A stretch of 64,000 nucleotides of DNA from CAZKWG01 sp964615375. GTDB taxonomy: Bacteria; Myxococcota_A; UBA796; CAZKWG01. The translations under genes and the position numbers were made by a program. Every line of letters begins with the position of its first letter. Positions within the stretch are counted from its first letter, which is position 1. The DNA lies in contig CAZTOW010000038.1 of the NCBI GenBank assembly GCA_964615375.1, forward strand, positions 31,483 to 95,482, in the 5' to 3' direction. Shown piece by piece: positions 1-8,144 of this stretch. A model generated the notes under the pieces. It was given only the letters and a program-made list of their open reading frames with translations. It was not told the DNA's origin and made no database searches.

Positions 1-73
1 TCGGGTCGTCCCGATACAGCACCAGGAAGTCGTGAAAGTCCCGGCCCGCGGCCCCCAGGATGGCGATCCTCAT
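1..73 (-). CDS. Cyclic 2,3-diphosphoglycerate synthetase-like GTPase, N-terminal fragment
   Basis: Only the first 24 codons lie in the window; the gene continues off the left edge. The visible N-terminus reads MRIAILGAAGRDFHDFLVLY, and the ILGAAGRDFH motif is characteristic of the P-loop family annotated as cyclic 2,3-diphosphoglycerate synthetase or GTPase. A G-rich Shine-Dalgarno (GGGGGGAG) sits just upstream of the ATG at 73. It is the third gene of a minus-strand run, 18 bp after two cyclic-nucleotide-binding proteins, so it may be co-transcribed with them. Function is inferred from this short segment only. Confidence 0.72.
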   Translation of the reverse strand, partial: MRIAILGAAGRDFHDFLVLYRDDP

Positions 74-91
74 GCTCCCCCCTCTCGACGA

Positions 92-808
92 TCAGAAGCG
101 CCGCGCCTTCCAGCCCTCCAGGATCCCGGTGACCTCCAGGAGATCCTCCTCGGTGAGCACGCTCGCGGCGTCCGGCAGGAAGTCCTGCCCGTAGAGGCTG
201 TTCTGCATCTCGTGCTGGTCTGGCATCGCGCGCGGCGGCGGCGCGGGCGGCTCCACCCCGGGCGCCTGGCGCACGGTGGGCTCCGCGTCCTCGGGGGCGA
301 GCTCCTCGACCTCGATCTCCGGCAGATCCTCCTCCAGCTCCGTGCCGGCCAGCAGGGTGCGCAGCTGGCGGTTGGCCCCGGCGAGCTGCTGGGCGAGGCT
401 GGAGAGCAGCAGGCGGCGCAGGCAGCTCCCGGCCGCGCTCTGCTCGCTCATGATGTTCACCCAGAGCGACCGCTCCAGGACCAGGGCGCGCACGCTGCCG
501 ATGGCGGTGCAGGTCGCTGAGCGCGCCGAGCCGTCCACCACCGCCATGTGGCCGACCAGGGCCGGGGCGTCCAGGCGGGCCAGGGGCTTGGGCTGGCCGT
601 GGCTCTGCTTCCAGACCTGCACGGCGCCCTCGACCAGGAAGAAGAGGGCGTTGCCCGCCTCTCCCTCGCGGCAGAGCTCCGCGCCGTCCATGAGCCGCAG
701 CGGCTGGCAGCGGTCCAGCAGCTCGGCGAGGGCCGCGGGGGAGGCGCCGGGGTAGGGGTTGGCCTCAATCAGGCGCGTCGCGCGTTCGAGGAGGAGCTCC
801 CGGTTCAT
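92..808 (-). CDS. Cyclic nucleotide-binding (cNMP) domain protein
   Basis: 238 residues. I start it at the ATG (MNRELLLERA) that overlaps the upstream stop by 4 bp (ATGA), because the longer reading is Arg/Pro-rich antisense-like sequence. The middle (about 40-130) has the cNMP beta-roll pattern: LCREGEAGNALFFLVEGAVQVW, a glycine at the position for the phosphate-binding cassette, then GHMAVVDGSARSATCTA. No helix-turn-helix or enzymatic domain follows; the tail is acidic and Pro-rich. It probably acts as a ligand-sensing cytoplasmic adaptor for its neighbours. The neighbouring gene is a diverged paralogue. The ligand (cAMP, cGMP or other) cannot be judged by eye. Confidence 0.8.
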   Translation of the reverse strand: MNRELLLERATRLIEANPYPGASPAALAELLDRCQPLRLMDGAELCREGEAGNALFFLVEGAVQVWKQSHGQPKPLARLDAPALVGHMAVVDGSARSATCTAIGSVRALVLERSLWVNIMSEQSAAGSCLRRLLLSSLAQQLAGANRQLRTLLAGTELEEDLPEIEVEELAPEDAEPTVRQAPGVEPPAPPPRAMPDQHEMQNSLYGQDFLPDAASVLTEEDLLEVTGILEGWKARRF

Positions 809-1395
809 CCGTTCTCTCCGAAGAGGCCCATGAGCCGGCCGAGCAGGCCGGCGCGCCGGGCGGGGGCGGGCTCGGCGGCGTTGTGCGCGGTGGCGAGGGA
901 CTGGGGCGCGGCGGGCTGCGGGGCGGAGAGGGGCCCGCCGAGGTAGCGCCACTCGGCCTGGATCGCCTGGTTGGTCTTGCGGATGCGCCGGACCAGCGCG
1001 CCCAGGAGGTGCTGCTCCAGCGCGATCACGGCCGGGTTCTGCGGGGCGCGCTCCAGCATGTACCAGGAGAGCTTCAGCGCCGTGCTGGGGACGGCGGCGA
1101 CGACGGTGGCGCTGCGCTTGCCGTTCGGGCTGAACAGCGCGGTCTCGCCCACGATCTCGCCCGGCTTGACGTCGCCCACCTGGCGCACCACCTCGCCTAC
1201 CCGGACGCTGACCACCAGCTTCCCGTCCACCAGCAGCACGCCCACGTCCGCCGGGTCTCCCTGGCGAAAGACGACGTCGCCCGTGGCGTATCGCACCGGG
1301 GGCGCCAGCGAGCAGAGCTCGGCCAGGGCGCGCGCGGGCACGGTGCGGAAGAGGTAGAGCTGCAGGAGCGCGTCAACGTCGGGCGGTCGTTCCAT
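805..1395 (-). CDS. Cyclic nucleotide-binding (cNMP) domain protein
   Basis: 196 residues beginning MERPPDVDALLQLYLF. The cNMP beta-roll spans about residues 10-125: VRYATGDVVFRQGDPADVGVLLVDGKLVVSV, then the phosphate-binding-cassette-like stretch VKPGEIVGETALFSPNGKRSATVVA, where GE precedes the expected Arg/Ser positions. The C-terminal part is helical with no recognisable DNA-binding domain and ends in a basic/Gly tail (GLLGRLMGLFGENG). It overlaps the next cNMP gene by 4 bp, so the two are translationally coupled and may form a heteromer. The ATG at 1395 is preceded by GAGGACCCGAGG. Confidence 0.8.
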   Translation of the reverse strand: MERPPDVDALLQLYLFRTVPARALAELCSLAPPVRYATGDVVFRQGDPADVGVLLVDGKLVVSVRVGEVVRQVGDVKPGEIVGETALFSPNGKRSATVVAAVPSTALKLSWYMLERAPQNPAVIALEQHLLGALVRRIRKTNQAIQAEWRYLGGPLSAPQPAAPQSLATAHNAAEPAPARRAGLLGRLMGLFGENG

Positions 1396-1417
1396 CCTCG
1401 GGTCCTCTCTGGCGCGC

Positions 1418-1873
1418 TCAGGCGGCGCGCCCCGGCCAGGCGGCGGTGCAGATCCAGCGTTCCAACGTGCGCTCCAGGACGAGCGCAGCGGCAAAATTCG
1501 CGCGGGGGATCGCCACGGGGGGCGGTCCGAAGGTGTCGATCAGGAAGTGCAGCGTGGGGTGGTGGCCCACCAGCAGCAGGCGCCCCTCGGGCCCCAGGCG
1601 GGCCAGGAAGGGCTGGACCAGCGCCTCCCAGCTCCGCGGGGACTCGGGCGTCGCCGGGTGGATCTCGACCGGCGCGGGCGAGAGCGCGAGCGCCAGCTCC
1701 TCGGCGGTCTGGCGCGTGCGCGCCGTGGGCGTGTGGACGATGAGGCTCGGGCTGAAGCCGCGCGCCGCCAGCCAGCGCCCGGTCTCCAGGGCCATGCGAC
1801 GACCGGCGCTGGTCAGCTCCGGGTCCGCCTCGCCCTTCCGCCGCTCTCCGTGCCGCACATACACGACCTGCAC
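1418..1873 (-). CDS. SixA-like histidine phosphatase
   Basis: 151 residues from a GTG start with a good GGAGGACGTC ribosome site. The N-terminal RHG triad (VYVRHGERRKGEADPELTSAGR) carries the catalytic His at residue 8, and LLVGHHPTLHFL supplies the second catalytic His. The size and the compact form match SixA / short phosphoglycerate-mutase-fold phosphatases that act on phosphohistidine or small phosphate esters. The gene stands just upstream of the two cNMP genes on the same strand (22 bp gap), so it may belong to the same transcript. The substrate is unknown. Confidence 0.85.
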   Translation of the reverse strand: MQVVYVRHGERRKGEADPELTSAGRRMALETGRWLAARGFSPSLIVHTPTARTRQTAEELALALSPAPVEIHPATPESPRSWEALVQPFLARLGPEGRLLLVGHHPTLHFLIDTFGPPPVAIPRANFAAALVLERTLERWICTAAWPGRAA

Positions 1874-1976
1874 GACGTCCTCCCCCTGGCTCCCCGCGCG
1901 CTCCGCGACGCGGACTCGCGCGTGCTCCCTTGCGCGATCTCCCCTGACACGACACCATAGCGTGCGGGAGGAAGCG

Positions 1977-2237
1977 ATGCCCTTCGACTGGCTCCATCCA
2001 CATGTCCCTGAGGCCGTGCGCGCGGAGGACCCGACCCGGCTCCGCCAGGGTTGCGAGCACGACGTCCGCGTGCGCGCCGGGCTGCTGCAGCGCCTCGGCC
2101 GCGACCAGGCCTACACCCTCCACCGCTGCCTGGGCAACCTGGCCTGGGGCTACGAGGCCGCCGGCCAGGCGCCGCTCTCCGCGGACGAGGTGCGCGCGGT
2201 CGTCGCCGACGTCTACGCGCGCCGGCCCGGGTCGTGA
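1977..2237 (+). CDS. Small hypothetical protein
   Basis: 86 residues, start chosen at the ATG preceded by GGAGGAAGC. The protein (MPFDWLHPHVPEAVRAEDPT...) is rich in Arg, Ala and aromatic residues, predicted soluble, and contains a helical segment DQAYTLHRCLGNLAWGYEAAG followed by a second helix (LSADEVRAVVADVYARR). I recognise no family. It is divergently transcribed from the SixA-like gene and overlaps the next gene by GTGA, which supports it being real and translationally coupled. Confidence 0.55.
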   Translation: MPFDWLHPHVPEAVRAEDPTRLRQGCEHDVRVRAGLLQRLGRDQAYTLHRCLGNLAWGYEAAGQAPLSADEVRAVVADVYARRPGS

Positions 2238-2713
2238 GCGACCTCCGCAGCCAGCTCATCGAGAAGATGGGGGCGCGCGCCCCGGATCCACCGAGCGCTG
2301 GCCTCGCCGGCAGCCCGGATCTGGACCCGGACGCGCACCTCGGCACGCCCTGGATGAGCCTGCTGCGCGCCGTCCGAGCCCCGGGCGCTCCCCCGGTGCC
2401 GCCCAGGCCATCGCTCGCCGCCGCGCGCCAGCTCACCGACAAGGCGGTGCGCGCGCTCAAGGACGCCGGACAGACGCGCGCCGCGCGCGAGCTCGCGGAC
2501 GCGCGCTCGGACTTCCTGAAGAAGCGCGAGAAGGAGGCCTGGGGCCTCATCAAGGACCGCTTCGGCGCGCTCGATCTGCCCGAGCGGGCCTACCGCGCGA
2601 TCAAGCAGTCGGAGGCCGACCCGGAGAAGATCTGGGCGAGGCTGCGCCGGGCGAAGCCCGACGAGCTGAAGCCCATGGGCGCCGACCGCCTGCGCGACCA
2701 CCTGCTGGGCTGA
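2234..2713 (+). CDS. Hypothetical protein, helical and charged
   Basis: 159 residues from a GTG that overlaps the preceding stop (GTGA). The first 60 residues are Pro/Ala/Arg-rich and probably flexible; residues about 65-155 are strongly helical and charged (LTDKAVRALKDAGQTRAARELADARSDFLKKREKEAWGLIKDRFG, ending DRLRDHLLG). No signal peptide, membrane span or catalytic motif is visible and I do not recognise the family. It lies 5 bp before the convergent stop of the S4-domain gene. It probably works with the small protein upstream. Confidence 0.55.
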   Translation: MSDLRSQLIEKMGARAPDPPSAGLAGSPDLDPDAHLGTPWMSLLRAVRAPGAPPVPPRPSLAAARQLTDKAVRALKDAGQTRAARELADARSDFLKKREKEAWGLIKDRFGALDLPERAYRAIKQSEADPEKIWARLRRAKPDELKPMGADRLRDHLLG

Positions 2714-2718
2714 GCCGC

Positions 2719-3168
2719 CTACCAGCCGTCCAGGCGATCCAGGCGGCGCCGATCGCGCTTGGTGGGCCGACCGCCGCCGCGCTCCCAGCGGGCCACGGGC
2801 GGGGCCTTGGGCGGGGGCGGGGGGCTGTGGTCCTCGTAGAGCTTCGCCGCCTCCTCCGCCGGTCCCCGACGGTTGGAGAGCGCCTTCACCACGACGATGC
2901 GCGGGCCGCCGGGGGTGCGCGCCTCGACGCGCTCGCCCAGGCGGATGAGGCGGGCGGGCTTCACGTTGACCCCGTCCACCTTGACGTGGCCGCCGTCGCA
3001 GGCCTCTACGGCGAGCGAGCGCGACTTGAACAGGCGCGCGGCCCACATCCACTTGTCGATGCGGACATCGGTGGACGAGGACTCGCCGCTGTCGGCGTCC
3101 TCGACGTCCTCGTCCAGCTCCTCGTCGAGCGCCTCGGGGGGCGGGGGCTGTTTGCCTCGGCGTGCCAT
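2719..3168 (-). CDS. S4-domain RNA-binding protein, Hsp15-like
   Basis: 149 residues. An S4 domain occupies about residues 36-85: VRIDKWMWAARLFKSRSLAVEACDGGHVKVDGVNVKPARLIRLGERVEAR, the hallmark of HslR/Hsp15 proteins that rescue stalled 50S subunits carrying nascent chains in heat-shocked cells. An acidic N-terminal extension (residues 12-34, Glu/Asp-rich) is not part of E. coli Hsp15, and the C-terminus is basic (GRPTKRDRRRLDRL), as in other Hsp15 proteins. Upstream on the opposite strand is the DsbA-fold gene, with only 45 bp between the two starts. Confidence 0.88.
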   Translation of the reverse strand: MARRGKQPPPPEALDEELDEDVEDADSGESSSTDVRIDKWMWAARLFKSRSLAVEACDGGHVKVDGVNVKPARLIRLGERVEARTPGGPRIVVVKALSNRRGPAEEAAKLYEDHSPPPPPKAPPVARWERGGGRPTKRDRRRLDRLDGW

Positions 3169-3213
3169 CGGGACAATCTATCCTGGGGCCGCGCGCTCGG
3201 ATAGAGCGAGCCC

Positions 3214-4425
3214 ATGCAGCTCACCTTCCTCTATGACGTCGTCTGCCCCTACGCCTGGATGGCCTCCACCCAGGTCGAGGCCCTCGCCCGCCGGACCGGC
3301 GCCGAGCTGGTCTGGAAGCCGGTCCTGCTGGGCGGGATCTTCAAGCACATCGAGGGCCCGCTGGTGCCAGCCGCGACCTGGGGCGCCAGCAAGGTGGCCA
3401 TCGGCGAGCGCGACCTCTACCGCCAGGCCGAGCGCCTGGGCCTCCCGCTCGCCCGCCCGGACGCGCACCCGCGGCGCACCGTGGACGCGATGCGCCTGTG
3501 CGTGGCGGCCAGCGACGCGGCGCGCCCGGCCCTGAGCGCCGCCCTGTACCGCGCCTACTGGGTGGAGGGTCGGGACGTGGCCGATCGGCGGGTCCTGAGC
3601 GAGATCGCGGCGGAGCACGGGATCGACCCGGCGTGCATGGACGATCCGGCCGTCAAGGAGCAGCTTCGCGAGAACACGGCGTTCGCGGCGGAGCGCGGGG
3701 CCTTTGGCGTCCCCACCTTCCTGGTCGGGGACCGGATGTTCTGGGGCGCTGACCGCATGCACCTCGTCGAGCAGGCCCTGGGCGGCTCGCCCGCGCGACC
3801 TGCGCCCAGGCCACCTGCGGCCGGGCCTGCTCCAGAGCTCCGCTTCTTCCACGACTTCGCGAGCCCCTTCTCCTACCTGGCCTCCACCCAGGTCGCGCGC
3901 GTGGCGGCCGAGGCCGGCGCGAAGCTCACCCTCAGCCCCATCCTCCTGGGCGGCCTCTTCCGGCAGATCGGCACCCCCGACGTCCCGCTCTTCGCCGCGC
4001 CCAAGGCGAAGCAGCGCTGGTACGCCCAGGACATGCAGGAGCAGGCGGACTGGCTCGGCGTGCCCTTCCGCTTCCCCTCCTGCTTCCCGGTGCGCACGGT
4101 GCTGCCGCTGCGGGTGGTCATCGCCGAGCCCCGCGCCACGGACGCGCTCTACCGCGCGCTGTGGGTGGAGGACCGGGACATCGGGCACCCGGCCGTCCTG
4201 CGCGCCGTGCTGACGGAGAGCGGCTTCGACGCGGACGCCCTGCTGGCGGCGGCGGAGACGGACGCGGTGAAGGGCACCCTGCGCGCCAACACGGAGGCGG
4301 CGGTGGCGGCGGGGGCCTGCGGGGTCCCCACCTTCCTGGTGGACGGGACCGTGCTGGTCTGGGGCGTCGATCGCCTGGATCACGTCGAGGCCGCGCTCCG
4401 CGGCTGGCGGCCGGCGCGCGGTTAG
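3214..4425 (+). CDS. Tandem DsbA-fold protein (2-hydroxychromene-2-carboxylate isomerase / GST-kappa type, duplicated)
   Basis: 403 residues made of two homologous DsbA-like thioredoxin domains, about 1-190 and 209-400, joined by a Pro/Ala linker. Each domain repeats the same landmarks: D(V/F)..P(Y/F)..(M/L)ASTQV, WKPVLLGGIF / LSPILLGGLF, ALYRAYWVEGRDV / ALYRALWVEDRDI, and a late GVPTFLV. The first domain has Cys-Pro-Tyr at residues 11-13 with no CxxC partner; the second has Ser217-Pro-Phe as in isomerases of the family. There is no signal peptide, so a cytoplasmic glutathione-dependent isomerase or transferase is more likely than a disulfide oxidase. The substrate is unknown. Its stop overlaps the convergent gene by 4 bp. 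Confidence 0.88.
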   Translation: MQLTFLYDVVCPYAWMASTQVEALARRTGAELVWKPVLLGGIFKHIEGPLVPAATWGASKVAIGERDLYRQAERLGLPLARPDAHPRRTVDAMRLCVAASDAARPALSAALYRAYWVEGRDVADRRVLSEIAAEHGIDPACMDDPAVKEQLRENTAFAAERGAFGVPTFLVGDRMFWGADRMHLVEQALGGSPARPAPRPPAAGPAPELRFFHDFASPFSYLASTQVARVAAEAGAKLTLSPILLGGLFRQIGTPDVPLFAAPKAKQRWYAQDMQEQADWLGVPFRFPSCFPVRTVLPLRVVIAEPRATDALYRALWVEDRDIGHPAVLRAVLTESGFDADALLAAAETDAVKGTLRANTEAAVAAGACGVPTFLVDGTVLVWGVDRLDHVEAALRGWRPARG

Positions 4426-4985
4426 CCGGACAGGCCCGCCGCCCCCAGCACCCAGGCGATCCGCGCCTCCAACGGCACGATGGGCGGCATGACCAGCAGG
4501 CGCGGGGGGCCCAGCTCACGGAAGAGCAGTCCCTCCACCGTGGCCTGATAGTGCCGCTGCACCCAGGGGTTCGAGGAGCGCACCCCGTCGGCCACCAGGG
4601 GGAGCACCCCCCAGGGCAGGAGCACGACGTGGTCGTAGGTGCTGGCGCGCCCGAGGGTCTCGGCGAACCAGGCGGCGGTGGCCTCCCCGTCCTCGGCGAA
4701 GTGGTAGTGCAGCCAGAAGGCGGCGAAGTCCACGGAGGATCGGTCGGCCACGAAGCCACCGTGCGCGGTCGCCGCGCGCTCCTCCGCCGCCCGCTGCTCG
4801 TGCCAGAGCTCGACGACCAGCGCCCGCAGGGATCCGTGGTCCAGGGTGTGCAGGTCCAGCCCGGCCTCGATGCGCAGGCGCATGCCCTCGGCCAGGTAGG
4901 GAAGGTCCAGGCGCGCGGCCAGGGCGCGCCCGAGCGTGGACTTGCCGGTCCCGGCGCTGCCGGAGAGGGCCAGCCGCGCCGTCAT
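4422..4985 (-). CDS. P-loop ATPase/kinase-like protein (AAA_28 / NadR-like)
   Basis: 187 residues starting MTARLALSGSAGTGKSTLG, where GSAGTGKST is a Walker A at residues 8-16. Further landmarks are GGFVADRSSVDFAAFWLHYHF, which resembles the D-R-S/T lid region of NadR-type nucleotide kinases, and DHVVLLPWGVLPLVADGVRS. The start overlaps the stop of the upstream histidine phosphatase by ATGA, so the pair is translationally coupled: one probably adds and the other removes a phosphate, but the substrate is not identifiable. A single-domain small-molecule kinase is the best guess. Confidence 0.75.
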   Translation of the reverse strand: MTARLALSGSAGTGKSTLGRALAARLDLPYLAEGMRLRIEAGLDLHTLDHGSLRALVVELWHEQRAAEERAATAHGGFVADRSSVDFAAFWLHYHFAEDGEATAAWFAETLGRASTYDHVVLLPWGVLPLVADGVRSSNPWVQRHYQATVEGLLFRELGPPRLLVMPPIVPLEARIAWVLGAAGLSG

Positions 4986-5692
4986 CTCTGGGGCTCCCAG
5001 GCGTGGGGTGCGACCGCGCGGCCTCCGCCCAGGAGCTCGGCCGGGGGCGGGCGCTCGCCGAAGACCTCCAGCATCCCGCCGGCCTCCGCCAGGATGAAGA
5101 GCGTGTGGCTGGCCCGCGCGGGGGCGAAGCGCAGGGCCTGATCGTAGGGGACCCCGAGCATCTGGCAGGACAGCAGCCGGATCACGCCGATGTGCGTGAC
5201 GAGGATCCAGCGGCGCCCGCGGAGCTGCTCCCAGCGCTCCTCGCGCCAGCGCTCCAGGCGCAGCGCGAGGTCGTGCAGGCTCTCGCCGCCCGGGGGGCGC
5301 GCGTGGAGATAGTCGGCCCACCAGGCGTGGACCCGCTCGGGCTCGGCCTGCTGGAGATCCTCCCAGGCCAGGCCCTCCCACGCGCCCATGGCCTGCTCGC
5401 GCAAGGCGGGCTCGAGGAGGAGCGGGACGCCGAAGCGCTGGGCCAGGGGCTCGGCGAGCGTGGTGCAGCGCAGCAGATCGCTGGAGAGCACGCCGTCCGG
5501 CCGCGGGAGGCGGGCGAGGCAGAAGGCCAGCAGATCCTCAGCCTCGCGGCGCCCGCGCTCCGAGAGCGGCAGGTCGGTGTGCCCGTAGGCCAGGCGCCGG
5601 CCCCCGGTCTCGACGGCGGGGTGGCGGAGCAGGTGGAGGGCCGTGACCTCGGCGGAGGGGAGCGCGGCCTGGGTGGCGGGATCGAAGCTCAT
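4982..5692 (-). CDS. Histidine phosphatase family protein (GpmB / CobC-like)
   Basis: 236 residues with the phosphoglycerate-mutase-like fold: ALHLLRHPAVETGGRRLAYGHTDLPLSERGRREAEDLL near the N-terminus, VLSSDLLRCTTLAEPLA, LREQAMGAWEGLAWEDL (the acid Glu) and ILVTHIGVIRLL with the second catalytic His. The pattern of LRHP with GHTD.PLSERG and 'GAWEG' resembles alpha-ribazole phosphatase (CobC) and related small phosphatases; the RHG is RHP here. It precedes the P-loop kinase-like gene with a 4 bp overlap. No cobalamin gene is nearby, so CobC function is not supported by context. Confidence 0.83.
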   Translation of the reverse strand: MSFDPATQAALPSAEVTALHLLRHPAVETGGRRLAYGHTDLPLSERGRREAEDLLAFCLARLPRPDGVLSSDLLRCTTLAEPLAQRFGVPLLLEPALREQAMGAWEGLAWEDLQQAEPERVHAWWADYLHARPPGGESLHDLALRLERWREERWEQLRGRRWILVTHIGVIRLLSCQMLGVPYDQALRFAPARASHTLFILAEAGGMLEVFGERPPPAELLGGGRAVAPHAWEPQR

Positions 5693-5713
5693 CCCCTGCC
5701 GGTTATCCCGCCC

Positions 5714-6271
5714 TCAGAGCGGGGGCTTGCCGTCCAGGGCGCGGGCGGCGCGGACGTACAGGTCGCCGCCCAGCCCCGCCTCGGCCTCCTGAAGGAAGGA
5801 TGCGTCGGCCCAGCGGTCCAGATCGGCCAGGGCGCGGGCCTGGCGCACCAGCTCCTGGGCCTCGGCGTCCGGGCTCGGGCTGGCGGCGATGGCCTTGCCG
5901 GCGGCGACGAGCTGACCCTTCAGCACGGCCTGGCCGCCGAGGGTGAGCGCCTCGATGGCCGGCTCGAGCCCGGAGCTCTCGCTGTTGGGGTCCACGAAGG
6001 TGGGGATGGCCTCGCGCAGGCGCCCGGCGGCGGCGCCGATCCCGGCGGGGGTGGCGGGCTCGGCGGCCATGGCGCTGAGCACGGCGTCCACCTTCTTGCG
6101 GGTGTCGCCGGGCAGCTTCGCCACGAGGCGCTCGGCCTCCGCCGCCTTGTTGGGGAAGCGCGCGACCTGGGCCGTGGTGAGCCAGGGCCCGGCGGCCTCG
6201 CTGGCGCAGGCCGATCCGAGCAGGGAGCTGAGCACGCTGAGCATGACGAGGGCCTGTCGTGGAGGATTCAT
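5714..6271 (-). CDS. Hypothetical secreted protein or lipoprotein
   Basis: 185 residues; I start at MNPPRQALVML, six codons inside the longest reading. The N-terminus is a typical export signal (ALVMLSVLSSLLGSACASEAAG) with a Cys at about 24 that could be lipidated, though the residues before it (GSA) are a weak lipobox. The mature part is Ala/Leu-rich and helical, with no enzymatic motif. I recognise no family. It lies 10 bp downstream of the C39-like gene on the same strand, so the two are probably co-transcribed. Confidence 0.6.
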   Translation of the reverse strand: MNPPRQALVMLSVLSSLLGSACASEAAGPWLTTAQVARFPNKAAEAERLVAKLPGDTRKKVDAVLSAMAAEPATPAGIGAAAGRLREAIPTFVDPNSESSGLEPAIEALTLGGQAVLKGQLVAAGKAIAASPSPDAEAQELVRQARALADLDRWADASFLQEAEAGLGGDLYVRAARALDGKPPL

Positions 6272-6281
6272 CGACCGCAGT

Positions 6282-8144
6282 CTAATCACGAGTGCTGGGG
6301 TCCGTGTAGATGTGCGTCACGCGCGCCGCGCCGAGGTTGAAGCGCCCGTTGTCCGGGCCGCCGGTCGTGAAGTTGCCGCTGGAGAAGTCGGCCTCGCTGA
6401 CCCAGCGCGTCCCGCCCGACCAGGGGTCGGAGACCAGGAAGCTGCGGTTGCCCGCGTCGTCCCGGCGCACGTCGGTCACCGTCATGAAGTGCCCGCCGCC
6501 GCCGGTGTAGCCGATGCGGAAGGGCACGTCCTCGCCGTCCGCCAGGCGCGCCTCCATGTCGTCCAGGTTGTTCGCCACGTTCGCCGTGCCGACCGTGTCG
6601 TACTCCAGCCCTGTGCCCGGCGTCGTGATGCGCTCGAGCGCCGGCGTCAGCGTCATGCCGTTGCCGCGCTTGCCCGCGTTGTTGCGGATGGCCGAGATCT
6701 CCTCCTCGGTGGGGTGCCCGCCGTTCTGGGCGCGGAGCGTGGCCAGGGTGACGGAGGCCACGGCGACGTCGCCCAGCGAGCTCGACCCGTCCATGTAGCG
6801 GGTCAGCGCGTCCCGCTGGTCCTGGGTGATGGCGTTGCTGGTGCGCGCCGTGTCCATCATCGTGTTGACCTGGCCGCGCGCCTGGGTGCCCAGCCGGCTC
6901 ACCGCCACGCCGCCGTTGTCCTCGAGGGTGTCGCGCTGCTCCTCGGCGGAGACGCTGGTGGGGTCGGGGTTGTTGATGCCCTCGCCCCGGTGCAGGCGCA
7001 GCGCGTAGATGGGATCGGCCTCGCCCCGGACGATCTGCGAGGTGGTGGGCCCGCAGGAGTCGCCCCAGCGCTGGAAGAGCCCGTCGTTGTCGCCGCGGGT
7101 GTCGCCCGGCCCGTAGAGGTTGTCCGGGTCCACCGTGGACGTGTTGGCGTCGTGGATGTCGATGGTGGTCGTGGTGCGCAGCAGCGTCTCGCGCTCGGTG
7201 CCGCGGATGTCGCTGGCGAACTGCTCGATCTCGGAGAAGGCGGTGTCCTGGTCGGGGGTGCCCCCGAAGAAGCGGTCGGCGCCGTCGTACCAGTGACCCT
7301 CCAGCCGCGAGGAGCGCGAAGCCACGGCCTTGAGCAGGAGCGAGCGCTCCACCCCGGCGTCCGCGCCGGCCACCGCGTTGCCGTCGGCGTCCTGGCCCGT
7401 CTGGTGCAGCAGCTCCATGGTGCGCGCGTAGCGATCGTCGTCCATGTCGAGGAGCGCGCGCGCCGACTGCAGGGCCTGGCGTCGGTTCAGCACGCCCTCC
7501 TGGCCGCGGTCGGAGTCGGTGCGCCGGTCGGCCACGCCGTTGACCAGCATCTCCACGACCTCGGGCGTCAGACGCTCGCGATCCTCGTCGTCCTCCTCCA
7601 CCAGCGTCTGGATGTCGGCGTAGGTGTTCAGCGCGCGGTCGGCGTTCGGGCTCTCCAGGGCGTGCGTGATGACGCGCATCTCGGCGACCAGGGCCTCGCC
7701 CTCCAGACCCTGCACGCGGCTGAGGATGACGGCGCGCTGCTCGGGCGTGACGTTCTGGAGCTCGCTCACCCGCGCGTCCAGCCCCTCGCGCGCCTGCTGC
7801 GCCGCGGCGAGCTGCTCCTCGGGCGTGAGCGCGTCGGGCTCGCACAGCTCCTCGCTGGCGACCTCGTTGGCCTCCTCGACCTCGCACTCCTGCGCCTCCT
7901 CTTCGCAGACGGCCGGCTCGTCCTCGGTCTCGCCGCCGCCGAGGATCCAGTCCCGGGCCATGTCCACGATGGAGCCCGTCACCTCGGGGTCCAGCATGAG
8001 CGGGCCGCCGATGAGCTGGCCTTGCATGAAGCTGTTGCCCAGCCCCTCGACGAAGTCCCCCAGGCCGCCGCCAGACTCTTCCGTCTCGGCCGTGGCGGTG
8101 GTCGTCGTGGTTGTCGAGCTCGGAAGCGTCATCTTGTCGAACAT
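6282..8144 (-). CDS. Papain/C39-like cysteine peptidase-like protein, no signal peptide
   Basis: 620 residues, start at the ATG preceded by GAGGGTGATCC. The N-terminal third is low-complexity (poly-Thr, then a Glu-rich stretch with several Cys, residues 75-105); the middle is helical. The C-terminal region holds a peptidase C39-like triad: Cys364 in GDSCGPTTSQIV, His552 in GGGGHFMTVTDV and Asp573 in VSDPWSGGTRWV. The Cys-His spacing of about 190 residues is long for the fold, implying an insertion. There is no Sec or Tat signal, so release would need another route (contractile injection, type VI-like export or lysis), or the enzyme is cytoplasmic. The substrate may be a peptide or peptidoglycan stem; unknown. 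A nested dyad lies 70-105 bp upstream. Confidence 0.65.
   Translation of the reverse strand: MFDKMTLPSSTTTTTTATAETEESGGGLGDFVEGLGNSFMQGQLIGGPLMLDPEVTGSIVDMARDWILGGGETEDEPAVCEEEAQECEVEEANEVASEELCEPDALTPEEQLAAAQQAREGLDARVSELQNVTPEQRAVILSRVQGLEGEALVAEMRVITHALESPNADRALNTYADIQTLVEEDDEDRERLTPEVVEMLVNGVADRRTDSDRGQEGVLNRRQALQSARALLDMDDDRYARTMELLHQTGQDADGNAVAGADAGVERSLLLKAVASRSSRLEGHWYDGADRFFGGTPDQDTAFSEIEQFASDIRGTERETLLRTTTTIDIHDANTSTVDPDNLYGPGDTRGDNDGLFQRWGDSCGPTTSQIVRGEADPIYALRLHRGEGINNPDPTSVSAEEQRDTLEDNGGVAVSRLGTQARGQVNTMMDTARTSNAITQDQRDALTRYMDGSSSLGDVAVASVTLATLRAQNGGHPTEEEISAIRNNAGKRGNGMTLTPALERITTPGTGLEYDTVGTANVANNLDDMEARLADGEDVPFRIGYTGGGGHFMTVTDVRRDDAGNRSFLVSDPWSGGTRWVSEADFSSGNFTTGGPDNGRFNLGAARVTHIYTDPSTRD

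Noticed and set aside
4982..5692. Assignment of the histidine phosphatase as CobC (alpha-ribazole phosphatase).
   Set aside because: No cobalamin genes nearby and the family is broad; the kinase-like neighbour is not CobU by sequence.
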